Below, piece after piece: positions 1 to 8,131 of a DNA stretch of 64,000 nucleotides. Each line of letters opens with the position of its first letter. Position 1 is the stretch's first letter. Source of the DNA: Acidobacteriota bacterium (GTDB lineage: Bacteria > Acidobacteriota > Holophagae > Acanthopleuribacterales > Acanthopleuribacteraceae); the NCBI GenBank assembly GCA_030066195.1, contig JASJCB010000042.1:1-64000 (forward strand). The letters are read 5' to 3'. The notes under the pieces are model-generated. The model saw only the letters and a list, made by a program, of their open reading frames with translations. It was not told the DNA's origin and made no database searches. The position numbers and the translations under genes were made by a program.

Positions 1-193
1 GGGAGAAACCGGCAACCACCGGAGGACAAAGAAACAGCATCGAGAAAAATAATGGCAGCGCCAATTCAAGGTCCATGGACATGGTGTTCGCGATGTACAG
101 ATGCGTCAGCGCGAAGGCAAGACCCAGAACCGGCCCGATCAGGTAGTGCGTTTTTTTATAGGCAATCTCGGCCTTGATCAGGTCGTATATCAT
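1..193 (-). CDS. ABC-2 type transporter permease (N-terminal part, runs off the window)
   Basis: The reverse strand reads MIYDLIKAEIAYKKTHYLI and then becomes strongly hydrophobic, with a segment around residues 20-35 and another around 45-60, as expected for the first membrane spans of an ABC exporter permease. Its ATG overlaps the TGA of the ATPase gene in an ATGA junction, so the two are translationally coupled and belong to one operon. Only about 64 codons lie in the window. The family call rests on hydrophobicity and on the ATPase neighbour, and the substrate is unknown. Confidence 0.7.
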   Translation of the reverse strand, partial: MIYDLIKAEIAYKKTHYLIGPVLGLAFALTHLYIANTMSMDLELALPLFFSMLFLCPPVVAGFS

Positions 194-1056
194 GCCGCTT
201 TTCCTTTCAAGGCGTAAACAGCGGCCTCGTCCAGGCTGACCCGAGTTATCTCGCGCACCAGGGCGCCTTTCCGGTCCAAAATACTTTTGGCTTCTTCCCA
301 GTTACTGGTGACGACCAGGTGACGCCCGTCCTCGATTTGGTGGTCGACCACGCCGGGAAGTTCGATGGTGTTGAACGGGAAACGGAAGCTGATCCTCCGC
401 CAGGTTTCGGTGAGGCTGTCCGTGGCGCCGGATTGAATGATACGTCCCTCCCGAATCAGTGTCAGGTTATCGGCTACCCTGGCCAGATCGGGAATGATAT
501 GCGTGGAGAAGAGGACGGAACATTCGCCGTCGGCCACGTGCTCGCGGAGTAGGTCCAAAACCTCGGCGCGGGTGATGGGGTCCAGCCCGGAGGTGGGCTC
601 GTCCAGGATGAGTAACCGGGGTTTATGAGCCAGGGCGCAGGTCAAGGCCAATTTGACGCGATTGCCGCGGGAGAGGTTTTTGGCTTTCTTGCGACCGTCC
701 AGTTCCAGGCGTTTGGCAATGGTCTCGGCTCGTTCCATGGACCAACGGGGTTGAACACGAGCTTGGAACTCCAGGTTGCGGTAGACGCTCCAACCGTCAA
801 AGAAGCACTGCTGTTCACCCACGAAGCCGATGTGCGCCTTCCAACTCTGGTCGTTGCGTTGGATGGGTTTTCCCATAAAGCGAACCTCGCCGCTGTCGGG
901 ACGGAGCAAGCCCATGAGGATCTTGAGCGTGGTCGACTTACCGGCGCCGTTGGGTCCGGCGAACCCGTTGACCAGGCCCGGCTCTATTTCAAGAGAGAAG
1001 GGCCCCAGTTGAAAGTCCGAGTAGGATTTGGCAATTTGGTCACAATGGAGCAGCAT
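190..1056 (-). CDS. ABC transporter ATP-binding protein
   Basis: This 288-residue nucleotide-binding subunit of an ABC-2 exporter powers the permease encoded just downstream. Walker A is GPNGAGKS at residues 34-41. The signature reads NLSRGN instead of LSGGQ, Walker B is LLILDEP, the D-loop is SGLDP and the H-loop is FSTHI. The frame stays open upstream, but the ATG at 1056 has an AAGGGG Shine-Dalgarno and begins exactly where homology is expected (MLLHCDQIAKSY), so the longer reading is rejected. The degenerate signature and the C-terminal extension resemble the YtrB/BcrA-like group, usually controlled by a GntR-family repressor. An inverted repeat upstream fits that. Cargo unknown. Confidence 0.9.
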   Translation of the reverse strand: MLLHCDQIAKSYSDFQLGPFSLEIEPGLVNGFAGPNGAGKSTTLKILMGLLRPDSGEVRFMGKPIQRNDQSWKAHIGFVGEQQCFFDGWSVYRNLEFQARVQPRWSMERAETIAKRLELDGRKKAKNLSRGNRVKLALTCALAHKPRLLILDEPTSGLDPITRAEVLDLLREHVADGECSVLFSTHIIPDLARVADNLTLIREGRIIQSGATDSLTETWRRISFRFPFNTIELPGVVDHQIEDGRHLVVTSNWEEAKSILDRKGALVREITRVSLDEAAVYALKGKAA

Positions 1057-1087
1057 GAAGAACCCCTTACAAGTATTAGCTGTGCCG

Positions 1088-1112
1088 ACTGTATATGTCG
1101 AACATGTACAGT
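1088..1112 (-). promoter_or_regulatory. Inverted repeat upstream of the ABC operon, putative GntR/YtrA-type operator
   Basis: ACTGTATATG and CATGTACAGT form 10-bp arms around a 5-bp centre with one mismatch, ending about 32 bp before the ATPase start. Position and spacing match operators of YtrA-type GntR repressors that govern ABC exporter operons. No regulator gene is visible here. It may lie beyond the left edge in the same operon. The binding protein is inferred. Confidence 0.55.
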
Positions 1113-1384
1113 ATACGCGGATGGTGCTCCATGGTTCAAGGAAAAATGGAATCAGGCGCTTCCTGTTACGGGTTGGTTCTGGTAAATATCGATAAACCAG
1201 AAGTATACAAGATCGCAAGCCATGGCTTCGCCCTTGTGACACAAACCGGGCTTAACAATACCCGTCAATGAGACCCTCCCGGGTTTTCCAGGAGAGAAGA
1301 ATGGGCGCTATCGTGGAACCACCTGGTTATATGGGTTTTAATCAGTGCTTATTAGTGGCGGACCAACGCCTTGATCGAAGCAGC

Positions 1385-1801
1385 TCAGGAATTATCGTTC
1401 AAGGCGGCGATCAGTGCGGGTAGTGTCTGATTAGACGGCCCGGCTTTCATGACAAGGCGATTCTTGTCGTAAACCATGAGGTAGGGAAGGTCCTTGATTT
1501 TGAAGCCCTGTGCCAGTTCAGATTCCCAACTGACGATATCCAACTTGTAAACCACCATGCGGTCGCCGTAGATCTTTTTCATGTCGATCAGGCTCTTGTT
1601 CAACTTTTTGCACGGCGGGCACCAATCCGCGTAGAAATCGAAGACAGTGAAGACGCCCTCTTCGATATAGGGGTCCAGATCGACCATGTTGCCCTTGGCA
1701 ATCATTTCAAAATCCACGGGCGTGTTGTCGGCCTTGGTTTTTTCAGGGGAGGGTCCACAACTGATCAAGGTAACGGCCGTAATTAAAACAAGGATGCGCA
1801 T
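1385..1801 (-). CDS. Thioredoxin-fold lipoprotein
   Basis: This 138-residue exported thioredoxin-like protein probably acts as a thiol-disulfide oxidoreductase at the cell envelope. The start MRILVLITAVTLISC carries a lipobox (LISC), so the protein should be lipid-anchored. The active site is WCPPC within FDFYADWCPPCKKLNKS, and a cis-proline segment (KDLPYLMVYD) follows as in thioredoxins. The ATG at 1801 has a GGAAGGAG ribosome site. The frame extends 11 codons upstream without a better start. It stands alone, so its partner is unknown. Confidence 0.88.
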   Translation of the reverse strand: MRILVLITAVTLISCGPSPEKTKADNTPVDFEMIAKGNMVDLDPYIEEGVFTVFDFYADWCPPCKKLNKSLIDMKKIYGDRMVVYKLDIVSWESELAQGFKIKDLPYLMVYDKNRLVMKAGPSNQTLPALIAALNDNS

Positions 1802-2669
1802 GACAGGCTCCTTCCGCTCATATCTAGGCCGCATTCTAGCACGATCTCTCCCCTGCCCTATTCCGCAAATCCGATCACATCGGCAATTATTCCAGTTTCG
1901 GCGACAGGGGTCACAAGGGTAGTCCCCATCCGGGGAAGATAACCAAAACTACCGGCCGAGGAGAGCATCATTCCCAAGCACCGAAGTTGTTGGCTCGGAA
2001 AATACAACACCTGTCTCGAGAATCATGCCGCGGGTGGGTTGGAAAGCGGTTCTTTGTCTGGAAAAGTACCTGTTTGAACTGCTGAATGGGGCATCAATCC
2101 CGAGAATCAGTCCTGCCTCGATTCTTTTTTACAACTTTCGCCCCGGTTTTGCCTTAGGTGTTACCGTCCGCTTCGGCTATTTTCTCAAAACAACAACTGG
2201 AAGCTGCATTTGGTTGGGTTATTTTCCGAGGAATAAGGTCTCTCCAAAGCCGGCATAGGGCACTATTCTCGGGAATGATGCTACCTTGGAGCTTCGAGGG
2301 TAGTCCTGTTCCCGGGAATGATGCCGCCTTCAGCAGTCTCAGGTAGACCTTTTCCCGAGAATGGATCTCGTTTGACGGCAAAAATCGGGCCGTTATGTAA
2401 AAAACTTGAGCATTTACCCGGGGCTTGTGAATAAAACATCTGAATTGACTGTTTTTTGGAAGCAACACCTGTTTCCTTGCAACGGTTGGTGAAATTGTGG
2501 CCGGTATTGGTTGGTTTGAGGGTATCCCCGCTTGCTTATTCTCAGGTCGCCGCCGTCTCTGGAAACCCCACCGATGAACGATCGGGCTACCGCAAAGGGC
2601 GATTGCTACAAGAGGAAACGGGAAGGCCGGCTGCTTTAGCCTTGCCGAGCCTTCCCTTCCTCCCGGAAA
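1802..2669. other. Long intergenic stretch with scattered palindromes
   Basis: No convincing gene lies in these roughly 870 bases. Open frames are short, lack ribosome sites and show no recognisable domains. From about 2010 to 2362 the DNA carries several copies and decayed copies of an ATTCCCGGGAAT-like palindrome, listed separately. Confidence 0.6.
2097..2361. repeat. Cluster of TTCCCGGGAA-like palindromes
   Basis: Copies occur at 2097-2107 (ATCCCGAGAAT), 2265-2276 (ATTCTCGGGAAT), 2309-2318 (perfect TTCCCGGGAA) and 2352-2361 (TTCCCGAGAA). A weaker one sits at 2013-2023. The copies at 2265 and 2309 share the right flank TGATGC. The same core recurs between genes at 32.8, 40.1, 58.4 and 59.6 kb. 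Function unknown. Confidence 0.6.
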
Positions 2670-3692
2670 TTATTGTAAGTGTTGCTTCAAGGCGGCGCCG
2701 GCTTGCGCCAGGGCGGCTCGCGTTGCGGGCAAATCGCTGAGTACATTCAGCAGCCCGAAGTCGTGGATCATGCCGTTGTAACGGGTAACCACTACATCCA
2801 CGCCGGCGGCATCCAGTTTGCGGGCGTACGCTTCACCTTCATCGCGCAACACATCCATTTCTGCCGTTTGCACCAGCGCCGGCGGCAAACCCCGCAGTTG
2901 ACTCGAGTCCGCCAACAGCGGCGAGGCGTAAATTTCTCCGCGTGCGGCAGGATCGGTGGTGTAGTTGTCCCAGAACCATTTCATCATATTCGTGGTCAGG
3001 AAGTGGCCCTCGCCGTAGCGGTGGTACGATTCGTTCTCGAAGCCGGCATTGGTAACCGGCCACAGCAGCAGTTGGAAGCGCAGCTTGGGACCGCCCGGTT
3101 GCTTGGCCTTCAGCGCGACCACCGCGGCCATGTTGCCGCCCACACTATTGCCCGCTACAGCCAGGCGAGAGCTGTCCACCTTGATTTCGTGACCGTTTTC
3201 CGCCACCCATTTGGTTGCCGCATAAGCCTGGTTAATAGCGGTGGGATACTTTGCCTCCGGTGAGGGCGTATAGTCCACGTACACCGCGGCCGCTCCGGAT
3301 TGTATGACCAGATCGCGAATCAAACGCTCGTGGGTGGGGAAGTCGCCTAACACCCAGCCGCCGCCGTGGAAGTACATGAACGCCGGCAAGTTGCCCTTGG
3401 CTCCGGCCGGACGGACGATGACCAGTTGAATGCTCTCGCCGTTAACCCGAATCGTTTTTTTGTCCACATCGGCCGCCGGCAACTCCAACGGCACGCCGGC
3501 TTGAGCGCTTTTCAGCACTTCTCGCGCCTCTGTCGGCGAAAGCTGTTCCAGGGGTTTGCCGCCGCTCTCGGCGAGTGCGTTCAGGAATGTTTGGGTTTTT
3601 CTTTCCACGCCCGGGCTTCCCGCCGCGAAAGCAATACTACTTGCCATGATCATGGAAAACGCTATGGGCCGAATTGCAGTATACTTTTTCAT
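2670..3692 (-). CDS. Secreted alpha/beta hydrolase (acetyl-esterase/HSL family)
   Basis: This 340-residue serine hydrolase is of the hormone-sensitive-lipase/acetyl-esterase type and cleaves small esters. The oxyanion-hole motif HGGGW lies in MYFHGGGWVLGDF, the nucleophile elbow is GNSVGG, and the late Asp/His segments are AEMDVLRDEG and GMIHDFG. A signal peptide is visible after MKKYTAIRPIAFSMIMASS, so the enzyme is exported. The ATG at 3692 has an AGGAG site. The one eight codons upstream does not. It lies downstream of a MarR-family gene and two palindromes, suggesting control by that regulator. The natural substrate cannot be inferred. Confidence 0.88.
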   Translation of the reverse strand: MKKYTAIRPIAFSMIMASSIAFAAGSPGVERKTQTFLNALAESGGKPLEQLSPTEAREVLKSAQAGVPLELPAADVDKKTIRVNGESIQLVIVRPAGAKGNLPAFMYFHGGGWVLGDFPTHERLIRDLVIQSGAAAVYVDYTPSPEAKYPTAINQAYAATKWVAENGHEIKVDSSRLAVAGNSVGGNMAAVVALKAKQPGGPKLRFQLLLWPVTNAGFENESYHRYGEGHFLTTNMMKWFWDNYTTDPAARGEIYASPLLADSSQLRGLPPALVQTAEMDVLRDEGEAYARKLDAAGVDVVVTRYNGMIHDFGLLNVLSDLPATRAALAQAGAALKQHLQ

Positions 3693-3852
3693 CTCACTTC
3701 TCCTTTTCTTCTTCAATCCAAGTGGTTTTTAATAAGTGTTTGAGTTAGATCAGGGTTGTTCGCATCCAAGTTGCGCTGCTGTCACGGCCGCCGCTAGAGG
3801 TAACTGAAGTCGTATGCAGTACGTTCACGCGGCCTCCCTTCTTGTGATAACT

Positions 3853-3866
3853 ATTATCGCGATAAT
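3853..3866. promoter_or_regulatory. Perfect 14-bp palindrome upstream of the esterase
   Basis: ATTATCGCGATAAT is perfectly symmetric and lies about 160 bp before the esterase start. A related imperfect palindrome follows at 3941-3959. Both look like operators for a winged-helix dimer, the adjacent MarR-type protein being the obvious candidate. Binding is inferred. Confidence 0.45.
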
Positions 3867-3940
3867 TATTTTGCCAAAATAAAACCCGCGGTGTGCGCTC
3901 GTCGGCTCTTCCGCGGGCCGTTGCTGATGCTTAATATAGC

Positions 3941-3959
3941 GCGCGAATCATTATCGCGC
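3941..3959. promoter_or_regulatory. Second operator-like palindrome
   Basis: GCGCGAATCATTATCGCGC has 6-bp symmetric arms (GCGCGA/TCGCGC) and shares the ATTATCGCG half with the palindrome at 3853. It lies between the MarR gene end and the esterase promoter region. Confidence 0.4.
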
Positions 3960-4002
3960 AAATCTTTTTTGAGAAAAATCCTAATCCCCTCTTTTCAAAC
4001 AA

Positions 4003-4449
4003 CTAAATAGAGAGATCAGCCTCCAGTCGATTCCTCAGGTTGATGAGCGTGGCGCGTAAATCCGTGAATTCACTGCCCCAGATACCGCAATGTTGTGCAA
4101 AATCGGCGTTGACCGCTTCGGCCTTCTCCCTCATGGCCCGACCAGCCTGGGTCAACTCAATCGCCAGGTTGCGTTCGTCCCTGGCGTCGCGGCGGCGGGA
4201 GAGGAGTCCCATCCCTTCCAGACGTTTGACTACAGGCGTCAAAGCGCCGGGATTCTGATGCAGCCGATGGGCCGTTTCTTTCAAGGTGATGCCGTCTTTT
4301 TCCCATAAAACCAGAAGGACCAGGTATTGAGGATAGGTAATTTGCAGCGGTTCAAGCAGCGACTTATACAATTTGGTCATGGCAAGGGAAGTGGAGTAGA
4401 CCGCAAAACAAAGTTGCTGATCGAGCAGCAGGGGGTCGGGTTCATTCAT
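4003..4449 (-). CDS. OhrR-type MarR family transcriptional regulator
   Basis: This 148-residue winged-helix repressor resembles the organic-peroxide sensor OhrR. The segment LCFAVYSTSLAMTKLY near residues 14-29 includes the single N-terminal cysteine that OhrR proteins oxidise. It is followed by the family hallmark LQITYPQYLVLLVLWEKDG and a recognition region with NPGALTPVVKRLEGMGLL. The ATG at 4449 has a CAGGAG site. The usual partner, an Ohr peroxidase, is not adjacent. Instead an esterase lies downstream on the same strand. A TTAGC-GCTAA inverted repeat in its own upstream region suggests autoregulation. The family is sure, the inducer inferred. Confidence 0.88.
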   Translation of the reverse strand: MNEPDPLLLDQQLCFAVYSTSLAMTKLYKSLLEPLQITYPQYLVLLVLWEKDGITLKETAHRLHQNPGALTPVVKRLEGMGLLSRRRDARDERNLAIELTQAGRAMREKAEAVNADFAQHCGIWGSEFTDLRATLINLRNRLEADLSI

Positions 4450-4476
4450 CAGCGACGGCTCCTGAAGTCAAATTAG

Positions 4477-4488
4477 TTAGCACGCTAA
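4477..4488 (-). promoter_or_regulatory. MarR-type operator in the regulator's own promoter
   Basis: TTAGC and GCTAA flank a 2-bp centre within TTAGTTAGCACGCTAATTA, 28-39 bp before the regulator's start codon. The site is well placed for autorepression by the OhrR-type protein. Confidence 0.5.
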
Positions 4489-4543
4489 TTATCATAACTC
4501 AAAAGGTCCATGTACGGGCAGCTTTCTCTGCCGGCAATCATTG

Positions 4544-4725
4544 GTGTCGGGCATGCGCATGGCCATGCGCCTCTACCTGATCAGCCTGTTCCTCGGCATG
4601 CGTAACGGCGAGTCAAGGCGCTTGAAATGGGGTTACACCGATCTGGAGACCGGCAATTTCAAACTACCCGGCCGGATCGTGTAAAACAAGAAGATCCACA
4701 TCAAACTCATCGGGACGGGAGCAGG
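4544..4725 (+). pseudogene. Tyrosine recombinase (integrase) remnant
   Basis: The reading LYLISLFLGMRNGESRRLKW, followed by a LETGNFKLPGR segment and then NKKIH, is the middle catalytic part of a phage-type integrase. It contains the box-I arginine region (LGMRNGE). A TAA at 4682-4684 interrupts the frame where a lysine codon is expected. Neither the N-terminal domain nor the HxxR...Y end is nearby. This is a decayed fragment of a mobile element. Confidence 0.7.
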
Positions 4726-4759
4726 CGAGGCCGGACACAACCCGGCCTCGGTCATGGGT

Positions 4760-5515
4760 TTATTTTTTGAACGGGAAAGGCGCCCCACCGAACCAGGTGG
4801 TCCGTGCGATGGCGGGACAGTTGTCGACCGTTACCGGCAAGAGGTCTTGGGACAAGAACACGGGCGCCGGCCAAGGGGTGGTGGCTGTGAGCGGGTCCAG
4901 GTTGATGCCCTCCATATAGCTGGTGAATACCAGCCTCACTTTGGTAAGCACCCAAAACCGGGACACATCCAGTACGATCGGGGTGGAGACGGGAAAGCCC
5001 GTACCAGCGTCGGTATTCTCGAAACCATACGCGCTGCCGATGACGTCCGAGAAGCCGATACCGAAGGAAACCGTGGCATCCAAATTCGGTGCCCTTGTGG
5101 GATCTGTGGGACTGCCGCCAACAGGCCTCAGCCATAAGTTAGTATTCTGGTTGACCTTGAGGTAGAAACACCGCTCGCCATCCACGAAGCGGACCAGTTG
5201 AACGGCATCGGACGCCAGGGCCAATTCGAGGGCGGTTCCGGGTGCGTTGAGCCTGGCGCCCAGGTTGATGGGATTGTCTAAGGGTCCCACCAGGGTCTGA
5301 TCCAGTTTGACCCCCTCGGGCAAGCAAAATTGGATATAGGCTGGGTTGGTGGGGTCGACGGTGCGAAAATCGTCGTCATCGATGGTCAGGATCAAGGCCC
5401 CGGCGGGCTGTTTTTTCTGACCGGCTGTGATGGTGGTCGTGCTGGAAGTAAGTTCAGCAGCCCACAGGGGACCAACCAGGGCCACCATGATAAAGAAGAA
5501 TAGTAAACTTTTCAT
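4760..5515 (-). CDS. Secreted protein of unknown function
   Basis: This 251-residue protein has a clear signal peptide (MKSLLFFFIMVALVGPLWAA, cleavage probably after AA), so it is exported. The rest contains beta-rich, Asn/Asp-rich sequence with no motif I recognise. Two cysteines (in IQFCLPEG and GERCFYLK) plus one near the end could form disulfides. A GGAGGG site precedes the ATG. A GC-rich hairpin with arms GAGGCCGG/CCGGCCTC follows the gene at about 4729-4751 and may stop transcription. It lies between an integrase remnant and the peptide/propeller locus, so it may be part of an accessory island. Confidence 0.75.
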   Translation of the reverse strand: MKSLLFFFIMVALVGPLWAAELTSSTTTITAGQKKQPAGALILTIDDDDFRTVDPTNPAYIQFCLPEGVKLDQTLVGPLDNPINLGARLNAPGTALELALASDAVQLVRFVDGERCFYLKVNQNTNLWLRPVGGSPTDPTRAPNLDATVSFGIGFSDVIGSAYGFENTDAGTGFPVSTPIVLDVSRFWVLTKVRLVFTSYMEGINLDPLTATTPWPAPVFLSQDLLPVTVDNCPAIARTTWFGGAPFPFKK

Positions 5516-5814
5516 CGTACCCTCCAGAGTGCTAAGTAGGGTTATATAAAAAGAAGGCGCAATATTATAGCACAGGACAAATTTCCTAGATAAGATTCAA
5601 TCTACTGAAATTTGCTAAAACAGCAAACCTTTTTGTCTAGGACAGGTACTCGATAACTGAGTGCAGGCAGCGGATGGCTCGAACGGAATCGGCCCGCAGC
5701 TTCCGCTGGAATTCATTGCGCGGGGATTGCTCGGTGTTGCGTTCAAGCCTGCTGTTTGCCAAGGTTAGGCCATTGGTTCAGCTACAATCGCGGGACCGAT
5801 GTGTTGCCAAATGC

Positions 5815-6003
5815 CTACCTGGGCGGTGGCTGCCGTTCACCGCACTTGTGGGTCATGGTGTTATAGCAAACGGTGATGCCGCCCTCGTAATGGGAATGGG
5901 GGTCTCTGTTGGTGGCCGTGATTTCCGCCGTTGCGGGCGGTGATACCGGGACGATGAGCAGGATCAGAGCGATGGCTGAGAGGATCAGTAACAGTTTTTT
6001 CAT
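5815..6003 (-). CDS. Small exported two-cysteine peptide, downstream partner of a propeller lipoprotein
   Basis: This 62-residue protein has an AGGAGG site directly before its ATG. Residues 1-26 form a signal peptide (KKLLLILSAIALILLIVPV, then ATA). The mature part of about 35 residues ends with the pattern C-Y-N-x5-C-x4-PPPR. Its start lies 9 bp after the stop of the propeller lipoprotein gene, so the two are co-transcribed. A second peptide at 10113-10277 shares the layout of signal peptide, C-x-N, second Cys and PPP. The arrangement recalls the Bacteroidota NVEALA peptides that accompany 6-bladed propellers, but the sequence is not NVEALA-like. Function unknown. Confidence 0.75.
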   Translation of the reverse strand: MKKLLLILSAIALILLIVPVSPPATAEITATNRDPHSHYEGGITVCYNTMTHKCGERQPPPR

Positions 6004-6012
6004 GGCTGCCTC

Positions 6013-7023
6013 CTAAATGGGTTTTCTTGCCTGTTTGAAAATGAGCCGAGAAGCATCGTTCTCGGCGGAAAAGAAGATAAGCGTTCGGTCTTCCGGCACT
6101 ACACCTAATAGCTTTTGTTCCTCCGGTGCCTCCAGCCAACCCATTTGTTCGAATTCTCGATTCCAAAATTCGATGATCCCCCTGGTGGTGGACTTGTCGA
6201 CGGACCTGCGAAGTTCGGTCACATACCCCTCTTTCCAGGGATAGCAGCCGGAAAAAAGCGTAAAGGTTCGGCGGAATGCGCGTTCCTCCTCGATGCCCCC
6301 GACACGTGCGGCTTTTTTGTAGTCCGGCTCTACGTACCGCCGACTAGCCAGTTTGACCCGGTTGGTTACGACGCCGTCGAGGTTACGGAAGATCAATTCA
6401 TAGCGGTGGTTGGAGTATTGAACCAACTGATCACCCGATCGAAAGATGCCTCCTTGTGGGAAGAAGGTATCGAAAGCATTGCCGAAGTCGTCGTCAATGG
6501 GAGCGAATTCTTTGGTTACCCGCCCGTCCGGCATTACCAGAAACAGGGAGTTGTCGGCATAACGGGTGTAATTGGTGGTGAAAACCGAACCCGGCACGGG
6601 ACCTTCACAGTAGAAACCGGAAGAGAGCTTGGCCGGTACGTCGACCTTCTTGATAAAGACGCCGTCCGCGTCATAGATATTTTGCTGCATGCTTCCGGTG
6701 CCCAGGTGAATCAAGCCACCGCTCTTGTAAATACCTCCCGCAAAGGAATATTCGCCGGGCCCCTGACCGGTCCGCCCGATCAGGTATTTCAGGTTGCCGT
6801 CATGGTCGAAGGCAAACGCCTGTTTGGCATACAGCAGATCCACGATGAGGAACTCTTCGGGGGTGTACTGAAAACCGGTGACCATGAGGATGTCCTGATC
6901 TCCTGATTTGAGGGTCACCGATCTTACATCGTGCAAATCGAGTCGGGCCGGGTCCGGCAGGTCGGCTTTACGGCAGGAGGAGATGGAAAGCAACAGCAGT
7001 ACGGCGTATAGGGAGCGAATCAT
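6013..7023 (-). CDS. 6-bladed beta-propeller lipoprotein
   Basis: This 336-residue lipoprotein (lipobox LSISSC) contains repeated beta-propeller-like units. The diagnostic segment LIGRTGQGPGEYSFAGG matches the G-x-GPGE(F/Y) motif of 6-bladed propeller proteins of the BF3164 kind. The strand pattern 'AFDHDGNLKYLIG' and 'NIYDADGVFIKKV' repeats through the protein. Such proteins usually bind ligands or partners at the outer envelope and have no known enzymatic activity. A small exported Cys-peptide gene follows after 9 bp, suggesting a functional pair. The ATG at 7023 has an AAGGACT-type site. Confidence 0.8.
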   Translation of the reverse strand: MIRSLYAVLLLLSISSCRKADLPDPARLDLHDVRSVTLKSGDQDILMVTGFQYTPEEFLIVDLLYAKQAFAFDHDGNLKYLIGRTGQGPGEYSFAGGIYKSGGLIHLGTGSMQQNIYDADGVFIKKVDVPAKLSSGFYCEGPVPGSVFTTNYTRYADNSLFLVMPDGRVTKEFAPIDDDFGNAFDTFFPQGGIFRSGDQLVQYSNHRYELIFRNLDGVVTNRVKLASRRYVEPDYKKAARVGGIEEERAFRRTFTLFSGCYPWKEGYVTELRRSVDKSTTRGIIEFWNREFEQMGWLEAPEEQKLLGVVPEDRTLIFFSAENDASRLIFKQARKPI

Positions 7024-7285
7024 GGGTTAGTCCTTGTGTTTCAGAAAGCCTTCGGTCGGCCGGTTTGCCGTAAAAACAGCATCGCTTCGACTGGAGACTG
7101 GGATGATAGAGGTATCTTGCGGGCAAAAAGAGTCACAGTCAATAGAAAAAGACACACGTCCGTAATAGGGTATTCGAAAAATATTTATTCGCGAATGATA
7201 AATAACCCGGCCAGCTTTGTGACCGGTATGATCCACAACTGTCAAGGATTGATTGGTCGGGCCGTGAGGTTCAAAGTTCAAAACG

Positions 7286-8131
7286 TCACTTCGACTCAGC
7301 CGTCCCCCGGCCCCATGCATTCTTGATCCATTTACTAAAAATGCCCATGTCACAGACATAGCTCCCAACACTCTGATCTTTCCAAACACCGATCTCCGAG
7401 CGAGAGCGCTCTCCCCGTTTCTTGGCTTGATATCTGATCTGTTGTGCGGTGAAAGGCAGCCGCTCACAAACCGCCGTCAATAGGAAGAGGCCGGTCGATT
7501 CAAGCAATTCATTGCCATCGTCCGGCAGTTCTCGCGTTATCTTCGAGACTAAATGACGCTTACAGTAAGGTCCGAACACCTTGATCCGAATAAGCCAATT
7601 ATTCCAAAGCTTCTTGGCCCCCATCACATCCCAAGGGTTTTGCCCTCTAGCCGCGATCTCCTCCGCTCTTCTCTTGAGAACGACGGAACTGACATCTAGC
7701 AAAGAACTGATTTCCTTGAATAGGAAAACGCCATTATTTTGGGAAAGTAATTGATCGCGGCCCCATCTAGGGTCAACCCGTCTCAACATCATTTCATCAG
7801 GCTGGAATATCATGAAATCCCTAAGCCTGGTTGCCCAGGTAGCGCCGTACCACGCATCGATCGGTATGCCATGTGGCGATTCCGTGGTTTGCGCCGGCAA
7901 CCCATGAATCAGACGGCCGGCCAAAACATGAAAGCGTTGGGCGTCTACTCTTGGAATCAAGCCTTGCGTCACGGCCAGATTCACCAAACCGCCGATGCTG
8001 TAGGCCGATTCAGGTTCTAATTGGTCCGCCAATTCATTCAGATTTGCTTGCACGATTTTCCGTCCTACCGTGGTTTGGGCAGCAAGAAAAATCAAGATTG
8101 ATCCATCGCCCAGTTTTTTCAGCAGGGTCAT
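7286..8131 (-). CDS. Hypothetical protein, cytoplasmic
   Basis: This is a 281-residue protein (or 290 if it begins at a TTG at 8158), with no signal peptide and no family I recognise. Basic, Trp-rich helical stretches (NNWLIRIKVFGPYCKRHLV, and AQQIRYQAKKRGERSRSE near the end) and a possible helix-turn-helix around FKEISSLLDVSSVVLKRRAEE hint at nucleic-acid or regulatory binding. Neither start has a good ribosome site. It sits between the two propeller/peptide loci and may belong to that island. Function unknown. Confidence 0.6.
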   Translation of the reverse strand: MTLLKKLGDGSILIFLAAQTTVGRKIVQANLNELADQLEPESAYSIGGLVNLAVTQGLIPRVDAQRFHVLAGRLIHGLPAQTTESPHGIPIDAWYGATWATRLRDFMIFQPDEMMLRRVDPRWGRDQLLSQNNGVFLFKEISSLLDVSSVVLKRRAEEIAARGQNPWDVMGAKKLWNNWLIRIKVFGPYCKRHLVSKITRELPDDGNELLESTGLFLLTAVCERLPFTAQQIRYQAKKRGERSRSEIGVWKDQSVGSYVCDMGIFSKWIKNAWGRGTAESK

